Part shown: one piece after another, positions 1 to 6,341 of the stretch
Numbering within the stretch: position 1 is the stretch's first letter
How the letters are laid out: each line of letters begins with the position of its first letter
Assembly: GCA_902476875.1 (NCBI GenBank)
Contig: CABSFC010000055.1
Location: forward strand, 1 to 17,074
Source: an uncultured Oscillibacter sp.
GTDB lineage: Bacteria > Bacillota > Clostridia > Oscillospirales > Oscillospiraceae
DNA length: 17,074 nucleotides
Reading direction: 5' to 3'
Position numbers and translations under genes: made by a program
The notes under the pieces: generated by a model
Seen by the model: only the letters and a program-made list of their open reading frames with translations
The model's database searches: none
What the model was told of the DNA's origin: nothing

Positions 1-50
1 CGAAATGCAGCGTTGTAGAGCAATTAAGGGATGCTCAATAACTGTTAAGC

Positions 51-86
51 AAAAAACGGCCCTCTGCCAAGGAAAAGGCAGAGGGC
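51..86 (-). terminator. intrinsic terminator of the 81-aa gene
   Basis: A perfect 9-bp stem (60-68 pairing with 77-85) encloses an 8-nt loop. Read on the minus strand it is followed by a run of six T (complement of 51-56). It lies just beyond the stop codon of the small minus-strand gene, so it should end that transcript. Confidence 0.8.
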
Positions 87-92
87 TGAGTT

Positions 93-338
93 TTAATCTA
101 AGGGTTTACATTCAGTTACAGTTTTTAGATAAATTTCGGGATCACCGTTCAATATCAAGTCTGCATATCCAATCGGATCATTGTAGATCAGATAGTCCAA
201 TTCTGACCGCTGATACATATTATCGGCAACCTCATTCTCCACGGCGGTACAGTCTATTGAAATCATGCTGCCATCAGCGAAGCAAAGCTCCACGCAGGCG
301 GTGTCGATGTTAAATTCACAAGAAATCATATTTTTCAT
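93..338 (-). CDS. small conserved protein of unknown function, resembles DUF6061
   Basis: This is an 81-residue, acidic, soluble-looking protein with no signal peptide or membrane segment. A run around residues 33-62 (ENEVADNMYQRSELDYLIYN, then a YADLILNGDP-type motif) recalls the DUF6061 proteins that are common in gut Firmicutes; this is from memory, not a search. The biochemical role is unknown. The ATG at 338 is supported by a GGAGG placed 8 bases upstream. The gene has its own terminator downstream, and another terminator lies upstream after the tRNA, so it appears to be a single-gene unit. Its base composition is clearly more AT-rich than the genes to its right, which may mean it arrived separately. 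Function inference is weak, but the reading frame itself is well supported. Confidence 0.75.
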   Translation of the reverse strand: MKNMISCEFNIDTACVELCFADGSMISIDCTAVENEVADNMYQRSELDYLIYNDPIGYADLILNGDPEIYLKTVTECKPLD

Positions 339-370
339 GGTATTAACCTCCGATATACATATTTTGAAAA

Positions 371-413
371 GAAAAACTCCCGCCCAATTCCTGTTAGGAA
401 TCAGACGGGAGTT
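371..413 (-). terminator. intrinsic terminator after tRNA-Arg
   Basis: A two-part hairpin: outer 8-bp stem (375-382 with 406-413) and inner 6-bp stem (387-392 with 396-401) around a 3-nt loop. On the minus strand it is followed by a T-rich tail (complement of 366-376). Its position and polarity fit termination of the tRNA-Arg transcript. Confidence 0.75.
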
Positions 414-436
414 CTGTATGCACCCGAAATCCGTCA

Positions 437-479
437 GCTAACAGTTGATAAGTGAATTAGTTCCTTATCACTGTTAAGC
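437..479. repeat. imperfect palindrome between tRNA-Arg and its terminator
   Basis: The arms 440-452 and 464-475 pair as a 12-bp stem with one bulged T, and the outer bases 437-439/476-479 extend it imperfectly. It lies in the 3' trailer of the tRNA transcript and has no T tail on either strand. It could be an RNA processing structure or a relic of a mobile repeat. The right arm contains a 10-mer, ACTGTTAAGC (470-479), that recurs at 41-50. Confidence 0.45.
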
Positions 480-499
480 CAAAGGTTTAAGGTGGTTTT

Positions 500-576
500 T
501 GGTACGCCCGACTGGATTCGAACCAGCGGCCTTCAGAGTCGGAGTCTGACGCGCTATCCAACTGCGCCACGGGCGC
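500..576 (-). tRNA. tRNA-Arg (anticodon CCG)
   Basis: On the minus strand the sequence folds as a standard cloverleaf. It has a 7-bp acceptor stem (GCGCCCG with CGGGCGT, ending in one G-T pair), a D stem GCGC/GCGC, an anticodon stem TCAGA/TCTGA with loop CTCCGAC, and a T arm with the TTCGAAT loop. The loop places anticodon CCG at positions 34-36, which reads the arginine codon CGG. The discriminator base is A and the CCA end is encoded (500-502 complement). CGG is a useful codon in a high-GC genome, so a dedicated isoacceptor makes sense. It has its own promoter and terminator and appears to be a monocistronic tRNA gene. Confidence 0.95.
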
Positions 577-584
577 GTTTATGA

Positions 585-607
585 AGGACGTGCGTCCCAC
601 ACGTCCT
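585..607. repeat. inverted repeat in the tRNA-Arg leader
   Basis: Perfect 8-bp arms (585-592 and 600-607) with a 7-nt loop sit between the tRNA promoter and the mature tRNA 5' end. In the precursor this would form a hairpin just upstream of the RNase P cleavage point. Confidence 0.5.
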
Positions 608-612
608 GACGT

Positions 613-641
613 AGTATACCAGAATTTTTTCTTTCTGTAAA
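613..641 (-). promoter_or_regulatory. promoter of tRNA-Arg
   Basis: On the minus strand TTTACA (complement of 636-641) and TATACT (complement of 613-618) are separated by exactly 17 bases. Both differ from the sigma-A consensus by one base. Transcription would begin about 30 bases before the mature tRNA. Confidence 0.75.
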
Positions 642-672
642 GAACTTTTCGCAAAAAAATTTACGAAAAAGA

Positions 673-691
673 TTGTTAAAAAAATTGACAA
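673..691. promoter_or_regulatory. possible Rex operator overlapping the rex -35 box
   Basis: TTGTTAA (673-679) and TTGACAA (685-691) form a near-palindrome with a 5-A spacer. The known Rex operator in Gram-positive bacteria is TTGTTAA-N4-TTAACAA. This site has one arm mismatch and one extra spacer base, so it is only a candidate. It covers the -35 hexamer of the rex promoter, where a repressor would act, and would fit NADH-responsive autoregulation. Confidence 0.4.
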
Positions 692-713
692 GTAGAGGCT
701 TTTAGGCTAAACT
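685..713 (+). promoter_or_regulatory. promoter of rex
   Basis: A consensus -35 TTGACA (685-690) is followed after 17 bases by TAAACT (708-713), which matches TATAAT at four positions. It is oriented toward rex, divergently from the tRNA-Arg promoter about 45 bases away. Confidence 0.65.
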
Positions 714-760
714 AGCAATTGAGAATAATTTAACGAAACCCTTTTTTAGGAGTGAGTGCT

Positions 761-1390
761 TTGAAGAAGGAAAATATCTCTGATGCCGTGATCCGGCGGC
801 TGCCCCGATATTATCGCCAGCTGACCGACCTTTGCGCCCGGGGCGTTGTGCGGATATCCTCCCATTCTCTGGGACAGGAGATGAACATCACCGCCTCTCA
901 GATCCGGCAGGATTTCAGCTGCTTCGGCGAGTTTGGCCAGCAGGGGTATGGGTACAATGTGGAGGAGCTGCGCGCTGAGATCGGCCACATTCTGGGCGTG
1001 GACAACGACCACCACTTGGTCATGATCGGCGTGGGCAATCTTGGCCGGGCGCTGCTGCAAAACTTTAAGTTTTCCCAGACCGGCTTCGCGGTGGACGCCG
1101 CTTTCGACGTGTCGCCCGCCGTCATCGGCTCCGTGGTCAACGGCGTGCCGGTCTACTCCATGAACGAGCTGGACGCCTATATCCGCAGGCACAGCGTGGA
1201 CGTGGTGGTGCTGACGATCCCCCAGTCCGTGGCCCAGGATACGGCTGACCGGCTCATCGAGCTGGGCGTTCACGGCTTCTGGAACTTCACCAATGTGGAG
1301 CTGTCCAGCGCCAATCCGGATGTAAAATTCGAGAACATCCACTTCGCGGACAGCCTGCTGACCCTGAGCTACCGCATCGCCAACCGCTGA
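761..1390 (+). CDS. rex: redox-sensing transcriptional repressor Rex
   Basis: Rex senses the NADH/NAD+ ratio: it binds operators when NAD+ is high and releases them when NADH rises, controlling fermentation genes in Gram-positive bacteria. The 209-residue product has an N-terminal winged helix (about residues 5-65, with the family stretch ASQIRQDFSCFGEFGQQGYG) and a Rossmann NAD(H)-binding domain beginning with GVGNLGRAL (about 90-98). The C-terminal helix (FADSLLTLSYRIANR) is typical of the domain-swapping end of Rex dimers. I chose the TTG at 761 because AGGAG (748-752) lies 8 bases upstream. The in-frame GTG at 752 would overlap that ribosome binding site and add three residues. The promoter carries a possible Rex site, so autoregulation is plausible. 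The following SLH gene starts 51 bases later with no terminator between, so read-through is likely. Confidence 0.95.
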   Translation: MKKENISDAVIRRLPRYYRQLTDLCARGVVRISSHSLGQEMNITASQIRQDFSCFGEFGQQGYGYNVEELRAEIGHILGVDNDHHLVMIGVGNLGRALLQNFKFSQTGFAVDAAFDVSPAVIGSVVNGVPVYSMNELDAYIRRHSVDVVVLTIPQSVAQDTADRLIELGVHGFWNFTNVELSSANPDVKFENIHFADSLLTLSYRIANR

Positions 1391-1441
1391 CCCGCCGCCT
1401 CGGCAGACGCCGCCAGGCTGACGAAAGGATATTTACCCCCT

Positions 1442-2530
1442 ATGAAGAAAAAAATCGCGTTTTTGCTGCCGCTGTGCGTCCTGCTGGCCGCCGCCGTATG
1501 GGCCTTTGCCGCCGGTGACGCCGGCGACCCGCTGGCGTCGTTGTCCTATCTCAACGGCACGTTTTCAAGCCTGGTGGACAGCCGCGTGGATGAGCGGCTG
1601 GACGCCTCGGACCAGGCGCTGTTGCAGGGAGCGGAGGGCGGCACCCTTGCCGCCCCGGATGCCGCGGCCTGGGCGGAGACCCGCCTGAAGCAGGGCGATG
1701 CGCTCTCCGGCGTCACCGGCACCAATGTGATGCTGCTGGCGGGCAGTGCGCAGGTCACATACAGCTCCGGCACGGTGGTGGACGCCACCACGGGAAGCGT
1801 GGCGGCCAGCGGCTCCGTATTGAGTGCCAGACACCGCTACATCGTGGCGGAGGACACCTCCGCATCGTTTACCGTCACCTCCAAGACGGCGGTGGTGGAC
1901 TATCAGGGAAGCGATTCCTTTGCCTATTCCGACGCCGTGGACTACAACGCTATGGCCGCCGCCCTGAAGACCCTGCACCTGTTCAAGGGCAGCTTCACCG
2001 GCTACGGCGAGGGGTTTGATCTGGAGGCCGCTCCGACCCGCCTGCAGGCCCTGATCATGTTCATCCGCGTCCTGGGGGAGGAGGAGCAGGCCCTGGCCTG
2101 GACTGGCGCCATGCCTTTCACAGATGTTGCCAGGGGCTCCGACGCGGAGAAGTATGTAGGCTACGCCTACGACATGGGCTACACCAACGGCTACAGCGCC
2201 ACGCAGTTCAAGCCCGCCGGAGCCGTCAACGCCTACCAGTACACGGAGTTCGTTCTCCGGGCCATGGGGTACAGCTCCGCCGCTAACACCAACCTGGCGG
2301 ATACCTTTGACCGCGCCTTGGAGGCGGGGGTCCTGACCGCCGGGGAGGTTTCCATGCTGCGGACGGACAAATTCCTCCGGGCGGAGCTGGTGTACATCTC
2401 CTACTACGCGCTGGACGCCGTTCTGCCGGACGGGAGCCGGACGTTGGGCGACCTGCTGTGCGATAAGGGCGTGTTCACCAGCTGGGAGCGGGCGGATGCC
2501 GGAGCTCTGGTGACCAGCTGGCGGCTGTAA
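1442..2530 (+). CDS. secreted S-layer homology (SLH) domain protein
   Basis: The 362-residue product begins with a clear signal peptide: MKKK, a long hydrophobic run, and a likely cleavage near AFA|AG (about residue 24). Residues 27-165 form an extracellular region rich in Ser, Thr, Ala and Val that I do not recognise. From about residue 168 onward there are SLH-like repeats: a segment with TRLQALIMFIRVLG, then PFTDVARGSDAEKYVGYAYD followed by a GYSATQFKPAGAVNAYQY-type motif, and a weaker third repeat to about residue 335. SLH domains typically bind pyruvylated secondary cell-wall polymers, so the protein is probably anchored in the cell wall. AAAGGA lies about 12 bases before the ATG, a somewhat long spacing. 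It may be co-transcribed with rex. Its substrate or partner is unknown. Confidence 0.85.
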   Translation: MKKKIAFLLPLCVLLAAAVWAFAAGDAGDPLASLSYLNGTFSSLVDSRVDERLDASDQALLQGAEGGTLAAPDAAAWAETRLKQGDALSGVTGTNVMLLAGSAQVTYSSGTVVDATTGSVAASGSVLSARHRYIVAEDTSASFTVTSKTAVVDYQGSDSFAYSDAVDYNAMAAALKTLHLFKGSFTGYGEGFDLEAAPTRLQALIMFIRVLGEEEQALAWTGAMPFTDVARGSDAEKYVGYAYDMGYTNGYSATQFKPAGAVNAYQYTEFVLRAMGYSSAANTNLADTFDRALEAGVLTAGEVSMLRTDKFLRAELVYISYYALDAVLPDGSRTLGDLLCDKGVFTSWERADAGALVTSWRL

Positions 2531-2569
2531 ATTTCCAGGCACCACCGGCGCGGGGCTGCATACTATGGG

Positions 2570-2592
2570 TTGAGACCGATTTGGTCGGTCAA
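2570..2592. repeat. inverted repeat upstream of the Cys-rich peptide gene
   Basis: TTGA-GACC (2570-2577) pairs with GGTC-GG-TCAA (2583-2592) around a short loop, with a two-base asymmetry. It lies 9 bases before the AGGAGG of the small peptide gene. It could be a leader hairpin affecting translation or an operator for a regulator. Confidence 0.4.
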
Positions 2593-2613
2593 CATTTCAT
2601 AGGAGGTCCCAAT

Positions 2614-2757
2614 ATGTGCAATAACGGCTTTGGCGGCGGCAACTGCTGCTGGATCATCATCCTGCTGATCATCATCTGGTGCTGCTGCGGCAACGGCAAC
2701 AACAGCTGGGGCGGCTGCGGCTGCAACAACGGCTGCAACAACAACTCCTGCTGCTGA
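2614..2757 (+). CDS. Cys/Asn/Gly-rich 47-residue membrane-spanning micropeptide
   Basis: A strong AGGAGG (2601-2606) stands 7 bases before the ATG, and a near-ideal terminator follows the stop, so this short frame looks genuinely expressed. The peptide starts MCNNGFGGGNCC, continues into a hydrophobic core (WIIILLIIIW, about residues 13-22), then CCCGNGNN, and ends in a tail rich in Cys, Gly and Asn that closes with CC. Eleven of 47 residues are cysteine. Similar tiny proteins in Clostridia carry the misleading database name 'chorion class high-cysteine protein', and the layout also recalls short sporulation-associated YjcZ-type peptides. Both links come from memory. A single membrane helix with Cys-rich flanks could bind metal, form disulfide-linked assemblies or coat spores. 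None of this is shown by the sequence. Confidence 0.75.
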   Translation: MCNNGFGGGNCCWIIILLIIIWCCCGNGNNSWGGCGCNNGCNNNSCC

Positions 2758-2777
2758 TTCCTACCATAACGAACCGG

Positions 2778-2811
2778 CGCCCCGGGTCCGCAAGGACCCG
2801 GGGCGTTTTTT
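2778..2811 (+). terminator. strong intrinsic terminator
   Basis: A perfect 12-bp GC-rich stem (2778-2789 with 2794-2805), a GCAA tetraloop and six T (2806-2811). It ends the plus-strand transcript of the Cys-rich peptide. It directly abuts the stop codon of the convergent lipoprotein gene but has no T tail in that direction. Confidence 0.92.
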
Positions 2812-2812
2812 G

Positions 2813-3880
2813 TCAGCGGCCCTGGGGCAGGTTGGAATCTATGCCCACGCCAATCTCCGCGATGTAGATGTCCGGCGTGTTGCCAGGATAGCCGGACAGC
2901 ACCTCAATGGTGATATCCAGAGGCTTTGCGATGGTATGCTGGGTGTAATCCAGGGAGATAAGCTGTGGGGCGGGGGAGTCCTTCAAAGTGATTTCCCTGG
3001 TGTATTCACCATTGACGGTAATGCGGATATCCCTAGCTCGCCCCCCGGCGAAATAAGTTTCCTCTGTCCGGTTGTCGCCGTTGAGGATGGTCAGGCCGGT
3101 GATGGCATAGTAGCGGTTAGATTCGGGAGGGCAGACATCTGCATATACTGAACCAACGTTTAAACGTTCATTTTGCTTTGCCACTTGTTCCGATAGGGAC
3201 AGGGCACAAAAGGCGTCAAGATTCCATTCAGTCCCACTGATCCACCCATCCATGACCGAGTTCATTTCCGCGGCTTGGATCTGGATGGGGGCAGTGTAAG
3301 GTGTGACTTCTGATGGGCGATCAAAGCCAAACAAGCGCCAGATCATTGCGCTGAGAAGCTGCGGATAGTTGGATTCCTGGGCAATATAGGCCGTTCCATC
3401 GGGGGAGCTGAATTCCAACGCCAGAGAATAATAGCGCCTTGCGATGGCATAGGCCTCATCGCACCACAGAGTGTCGTCTTTCCAAGCTGTTTTCAGACCC
3501 TCGCAGATGCCGATTTCCTCCCAGTGCGTGAAGGGAAAGAGGGCCGGGACGCCGTAAGCGCCGCAAGGATTGGCAGACTCCGGCAGCCGGTATCCAAGGA
3601 GACGGGCTGTATCATCATATACCAGTTCTTTGGGGGCGAACAGCGCCCCATACTCTTCGGTGGTCACCAGGAAGGGCTCCGGCACAAAGGTCCATGCTTC
3701 ATATGGTTTCCATTCGATTTTGCAGAGTTCGGCATCTGCCGGACTTTCCTGAAGCACGGACTCTTCCTGCCGGGCAGGCTCCTCGGGCGCGAGTGCTTCC
3801 TCCATGCCATCCTCCGCCGGGGCGGCGCAGGCGGCGAGACAGCTCAGGGCCAACAGCAGGGGGAGCATCCGCTTTTTCAT
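2813..3880 (-). CDS. lipoprotein with C-terminal NADase-type glycan-binding (discoidin-like) domain
   Basis: The 355-residue product begins MKKRMLPLLLALSCLAAC: a lipoprotein signal peptide whose lipobox LAAC places the lipidated cysteine at residue 18. An acidic linker follows (Glu, Pro and Ala-rich, to about residue 55). Residues 60-245 form a domain I do not recognise, with many aromatic residues. Residues from about 250 to the end (YYAITGLTILNGD, then a GRARDIRITVNG-type stretch and IEVLSGYPGNTPDIYIAEI) resemble the discoidin-like domain called NADase-type glycan-binding, which is found on many Clostridia surface proteins. The fold call is from memory. An upstream in-frame ATG at 3919 would add 13 residues before the signal peptide, so I prefer the start at 3880, which has AAAGG about 9 bases upstream. 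The protein probably sits on the outer face of the membrane. It is a single-gene unit. Confidence 0.85.
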   Translation of the reverse strand: MKKRMLPLLLALSCLAACAAPAEDGMEEALAPEEPARQEESVLQESPADAELCKIEWKPYEAWTFVPEPFLVTTEEYGALFAPKELVYDDTARLLGYRLPESANPCGAYGVPALFPFTHWEEIGICEGLKTAWKDDTLWCDEAYAIARRYYSLALEFSSPDGTAYIAQESNYPQLLSAMIWRLFGFDRPSEVTPYTAPIQIQAAEMNSVMDGWISGTEWNLDAFCALSLSEQVAKQNERLNVGSVYADVCPPESNRYYAITGLTILNGDNRTEETYFAGGRARDIRITVNGEYTREITLKDSPAPQLISLDYTQHTIAKPLDITIEVLSGYPGNTPDIYIAEIGVGIDSNLPQGR

Positions 3881-3946
3881 TCCATCACGCCTTTCACAAG
3901 ATGAATCAGAACAGCGCACTTTACAAGGGCCTCACGTTTTTCCTTC

Positions 3947-3976
3947 ATTATAGCATGGGGAAACCCAGCGGTACAA
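3947..3976 (-). promoter_or_regulatory. promoter of the lipoprotein gene
   Basis: On the minus strand a perfect TATAAT (complement of 3947-3952) stands 18 bases after TTGTAC (complement of 3971-3976). The -35 box matches mainly at TTG. The leader to the start codon would be about 60 bases. Confidence 0.6.
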
Positions 3977-4050
3977 GGGCTTTGGCGGATTTTCCATTGG
4001 TTTGATAGCGGTTTGCGGTTGTCTGGAGGAGAGCGTTGTAACGATGAGAG

Positions 4051-4079
4051 ATGACAAAACTTAAAAGCTGTGGTATAAT
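4051..4079 (+). promoter_or_regulatory. promoter of mrnC-rqcH
   Basis: ATGACA (4051-4056) and a perfect TATAAT (4074-4079) are 17 bases apart, with TG one base upstream of the -10 box as in extended -10 promoters. The mrnC start codon is 35 bases downstream. Confidence 0.85.
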
Positions 4080-4114
4080 CCTCTGCGAATCGTGAAAAAC
4101 ACAGGGAGGACCGT

Positions 4115-4516
4115 ATGGAGAACTATTTCGACATCAGTTTGACCGACGATCAGCTGCGGGCCATCAGTTCCATCGGCCTGGCCCATATCGGCGACGCGGT
4201 CTTTGAGATTTTGGTGCGCACCTGGCTGTGCGCCCACGGCAAGGCCACCGGAAAGGGCCTGCACCAGGCCACCATCCGGCTGGTGTGCGCCGAATCCCAG
4301 GCGGAGCGGGCCAGACGCATCCTGCCGCTGCTGGCGGAGGAGGAACTGGCCGTGTTCAAGCGGGGCCGCAACGCCCAGGTCCACACCGTCCCCGGCCACG
4401 CCAGCCGGGCGCAGTACGGCGAGGCCACGGCGCTGGAGGCGCTGCTGGGCTGGCTGTACCTGCGGGGGGAGCGGGCCCGCGTCAACGAATTGTTCTGTAA
4501 GATGATGGAGGAATGA
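4115..4516 (+). CDS. mrnC: Mini-ribonuclease III (Mini-III), 23S rRNA maturation
   Basis: Mini-III is an RNase III-like nuclease that lacks the double-stranded-RNA-binding domain; in Bacillus subtilis it trims the 23S rRNA precursor. At 133 residues this product has the usual family length. The catalytic signature is IGLAHIGDAVFE (Asp27 and Glu31 as probable metal ligands). The distal acidic pair lies in YGEATALEALLGWLYL (Glu103, Glu108), and the conserved basic stretch FKRGRNA (81-87) is present. AGGGAGGA sits just before the ATG. Its stop codon is only 3 bases from the rqcH start, so the two are almost certainly translated from one message. In many Firmicutes mrnC instead lies next to cysS and rlmB, so the pairing here is a local arrangement. 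Confidence 0.95.
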   Translation: MENYFDISLTDDQLRAISSIGLAHIGDAVFEILVRTWLCAHGKATGKGLHQATIRLVCAESQAERARRILPLLAEEELAVFKRGRNAQVHTVPGHASRAQYGEATALEALLGWLYLRGERARVNELFCKMMEE

Positions 4517-4519
4517 GCC

Positions 4520-6268
4520 ATGCCCCTGGATGCGGTATGTTTACAAGCCCTTGTGGAGGAGCTGCGGCCCCAGCTGCTGGGGCTGCGCATTGATAAGGTC
4601 CAGCAGCCAGCCCGGGACCAGGTGGTCCTGACGCTGCGGGGGAAACGCCTGCTGCTGAACGCCGGGGCCAACGCGCCCCGCATCCAGCTGACGGAGCTGA
4701 CCCGGGACAATCCGGCGGAGCCGCCCATGTTCTGCATGCTGCTGCGCAAGCACCTGGTGGGCGCCCGGGTGGCGGAGATCACCCAGCCGCCTCTGGAGCG
4801 GCTGGTCCGGCTGGAGCTGGACGCCGCCGACGATTTCGGCCAGCCGGGCAGGCGGACGCTGGTGTTGGAGGCCATGGGTCGCCGCTCCAACCTGATCCTG
4901 CTGGACGGAGAGGGACGGATCATCGACTGCATGCGCCGGGTGGACGCGGATATGTCCGCCGCGCGGCAGGTGCTGCCGGGACTTTACTACGAACCGCCTG
5001 CCTCCGCCGGACGATTGCCGGTGACGGAGGAGACGGAAGCGGGCTTCCGGGCAAAGCTCTCCGCCGCCAATCCCGAGCGGCAGCTGGACGCCTTTCTGCT
5101 GGACAGCTACTTTGGCATATCTCCGCTGATGGCGCGGGAGCTGGCCTTCCGGACGGCGGGAGAGACGGACCGGCGCATCTTTGGGCTGGAGGAAGCCGGG
5201 GTGGACCGTTTCTGGCAGAAGATACAAGGATTTATAAGCGCTGTACAGGGAAATAACTTTACGCCGATATGCCTGAAGAGCGGGGGGCGTCCGGCGGAAT
5301 TCGCCTGCCTGCCCATCACGCAGTACGGCGACGCCATGGAGACGGAGCGGTACGGCAGCTTCTCCGAGCTGCTGGACGTCTTCTACGAGGCCCGGGAGCG
5401 GCAGGAGCGGGCGCGGCAGCGGGGGGCGGACCTTCTCCGCACGGCCACCACCGCCCGGGACCGCCTGCGGCGAAAGCTGGCCCAGCAGGAGAAGGACTAC
5501 GCCGCCACCCAGAACCGGGACGAGCTGCGGGTCTGCGGCGACCTGATCACCTCCAACCTCTACCGGATGGAGCGAGGGCAGAGCAGACTGATTTGTGAGA
5601 ATTTTTACGACGAAGCCTGCGCGTCCGTGACGATCCAATTGGACCCGCTGCTGACGCCCCAGCAGAACGCCGCCAAGTACTACAAGCGCTACACCAAGGC
5701 GAAGACGGCTGAGAAGTACTTGCGGGAGCAGATGGACATCGCCCGGCGGGACCTGGAATATCTGGAGAGCGTGCTGGAGGAGATCGAGCACGCGGAGACG
5801 GAGCAGGACTTCACCGACATCCGCGGCGAGCTGAAGGACGCGGGCTTTCTGCGCGGGCAGGGGAAGGGCAAAAAGGAGCCGAAACGGACGGCGAAGCCCC
5901 GGGAGTTCCGCACCACCAGCGGCTTCCGGGTGCTGGTGGGCCGCAACAACCGCCAGAACGACAAGCTGACGTTGAAGGACGCGGACCACAGGGACCTGTG
6001 GCTCCACACCCAGAAGATCCACGGCTCCCATGTCATCCTCTGCACCGGGGGACAGCCGGTGGACGACGACACCCTTGTGGAGGCCGCCATGCTGGCGGCG
6101 TACTACTCCCGGGCCAGGGAGAGCGGCAACGTCCCCGTGGACTACACCCCGGTGAAGAACGTGAAAAAGCCCGCCGGGGCGCGGCCCGGCATGGTGGTCT
6201 ACGCCGCCTGCCGGACGGTGAATGTCACGCCGGATGAGGCACTGGTCAAGCGGCTGCTGGTCAAGTGA
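4520..6268 (+). CDS. rqcH: RqcH (NFACT family), ribosome-associated quality control factor
   Basis: RqcH binds stalled 50S subunits carrying peptidyl-tRNA and recruits tRNA-Ala to add C-terminal alanine tails that mark the nascent chain for degradation. Older annotations call the family fibronectin-binding protein A. The 582-residue product has the expected parts: NFACT-N at the start (PPMFCMLLRKHL at about 68-79 and LEAMGRRSNLILLDG at 116-130), a charged coiled-coil middle (about 290-430), and C-terminal NFACT-R (about 464-570) with the hallmark DLWLHTQKIHGSHVIL. At the spot where the B. subtilis protein has its functional Asp-Arg pair (97-98), this one reads Leu-Glu-Arg-Leu, that is Glu93-Arg94, a conservative change. 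The ribosome binding site GGAGG lies inside the end of mrnC. A strong terminator follows. Confidence 0.96.
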   Translation: MPLDAVCLQALVEELRPQLLGLRIDKVQQPARDQVVLTLRGKRLLLNAGANAPRIQLTELTRDNPAEPPMFCMLLRKHLVGARVAEITQPPLERLVRLELDAADDFGQPGRRTLVLEAMGRRSNLILLDGEGRIIDCMRRVDADMSAARQVLPGLYYEPPASAGRLPVTEETEAGFRAKLSAANPERQLDAFLLDSYFGISPLMARELAFRTAGETDRRIFGLEEAGVDRFWQKIQGFISAVQGNNFTPICLKSGGRPAEFACLPITQYGDAMETERYGSFSELLDVFYEARERQERARQRGADLLRTATTARDRLRRKLAQQEKDYAATQNRDELRVCGDLITSNLYRMERGQSRLICENFYDEACASVTIQLDPLLTPQQNAAKYYKRYTKAKTAEKYLREQMDIARRDLEYLESVLEEIEHAETEQDFTDIRGELKDAGFLRGQGKGKKEPKRTAKPREFRTTSGFRVLVGRNNRQNDKLTLKDADHRDLWLHTQKIHGSHVILCTGGQPVDDDTLVEAAMLAAYYSRARESGNVPVDYTPVKNVKKPAGARPGMVVYAACRTVNVTPDEALVKRLLVK

Positions 6269-6280
6269 AGCGCGTAGGGA

Positions 6281-6314
6281 AGCCCCGGGCAGGACCTCCT
6301 GCCCGGGGCTTTTT
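6281..6314 (+). terminator. intrinsic terminator of mrnC-rqcH
   Basis: The inverted repeat 6281-6294/6297-6310 gives a long GC-rich stem (in practice with a somewhat larger loop than two bases), followed by TTTTT (6310-6314). It begins 12 bases after the rqcH stop. The convergent giant gene ends just beyond it, but there is no T tract in that direction. Confidence 0.9.
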
Positions 6315-6341
6315 GCGTTTCTTGGGTTTTCACGGCCTTGC

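Noticed and set aside
41..479. An integrated mobile element at tRNA-Arg
   Set aside because: There is no integrase, relaxase or repeat matching the tRNA 3' end itself; only a 10-mer is shared. Kept as a low-interest finding, not a feature.
1565..2545. 326-codon minus-strand open frame over the 362-residue SLH protein
   Set aside because: The plus-strand gene has a signal peptide and SLH motifs; the antisense frame has neither a start signal nor a recognisable domain.
4541..6031. 496-codon minus-strand open frame over rqcH
   Set aside because: RqcH on the plus strand is unmistakable; the antisense product is low-complexity Leu/Gln/Val/Arg-rich sequence typical of a shadow frame.
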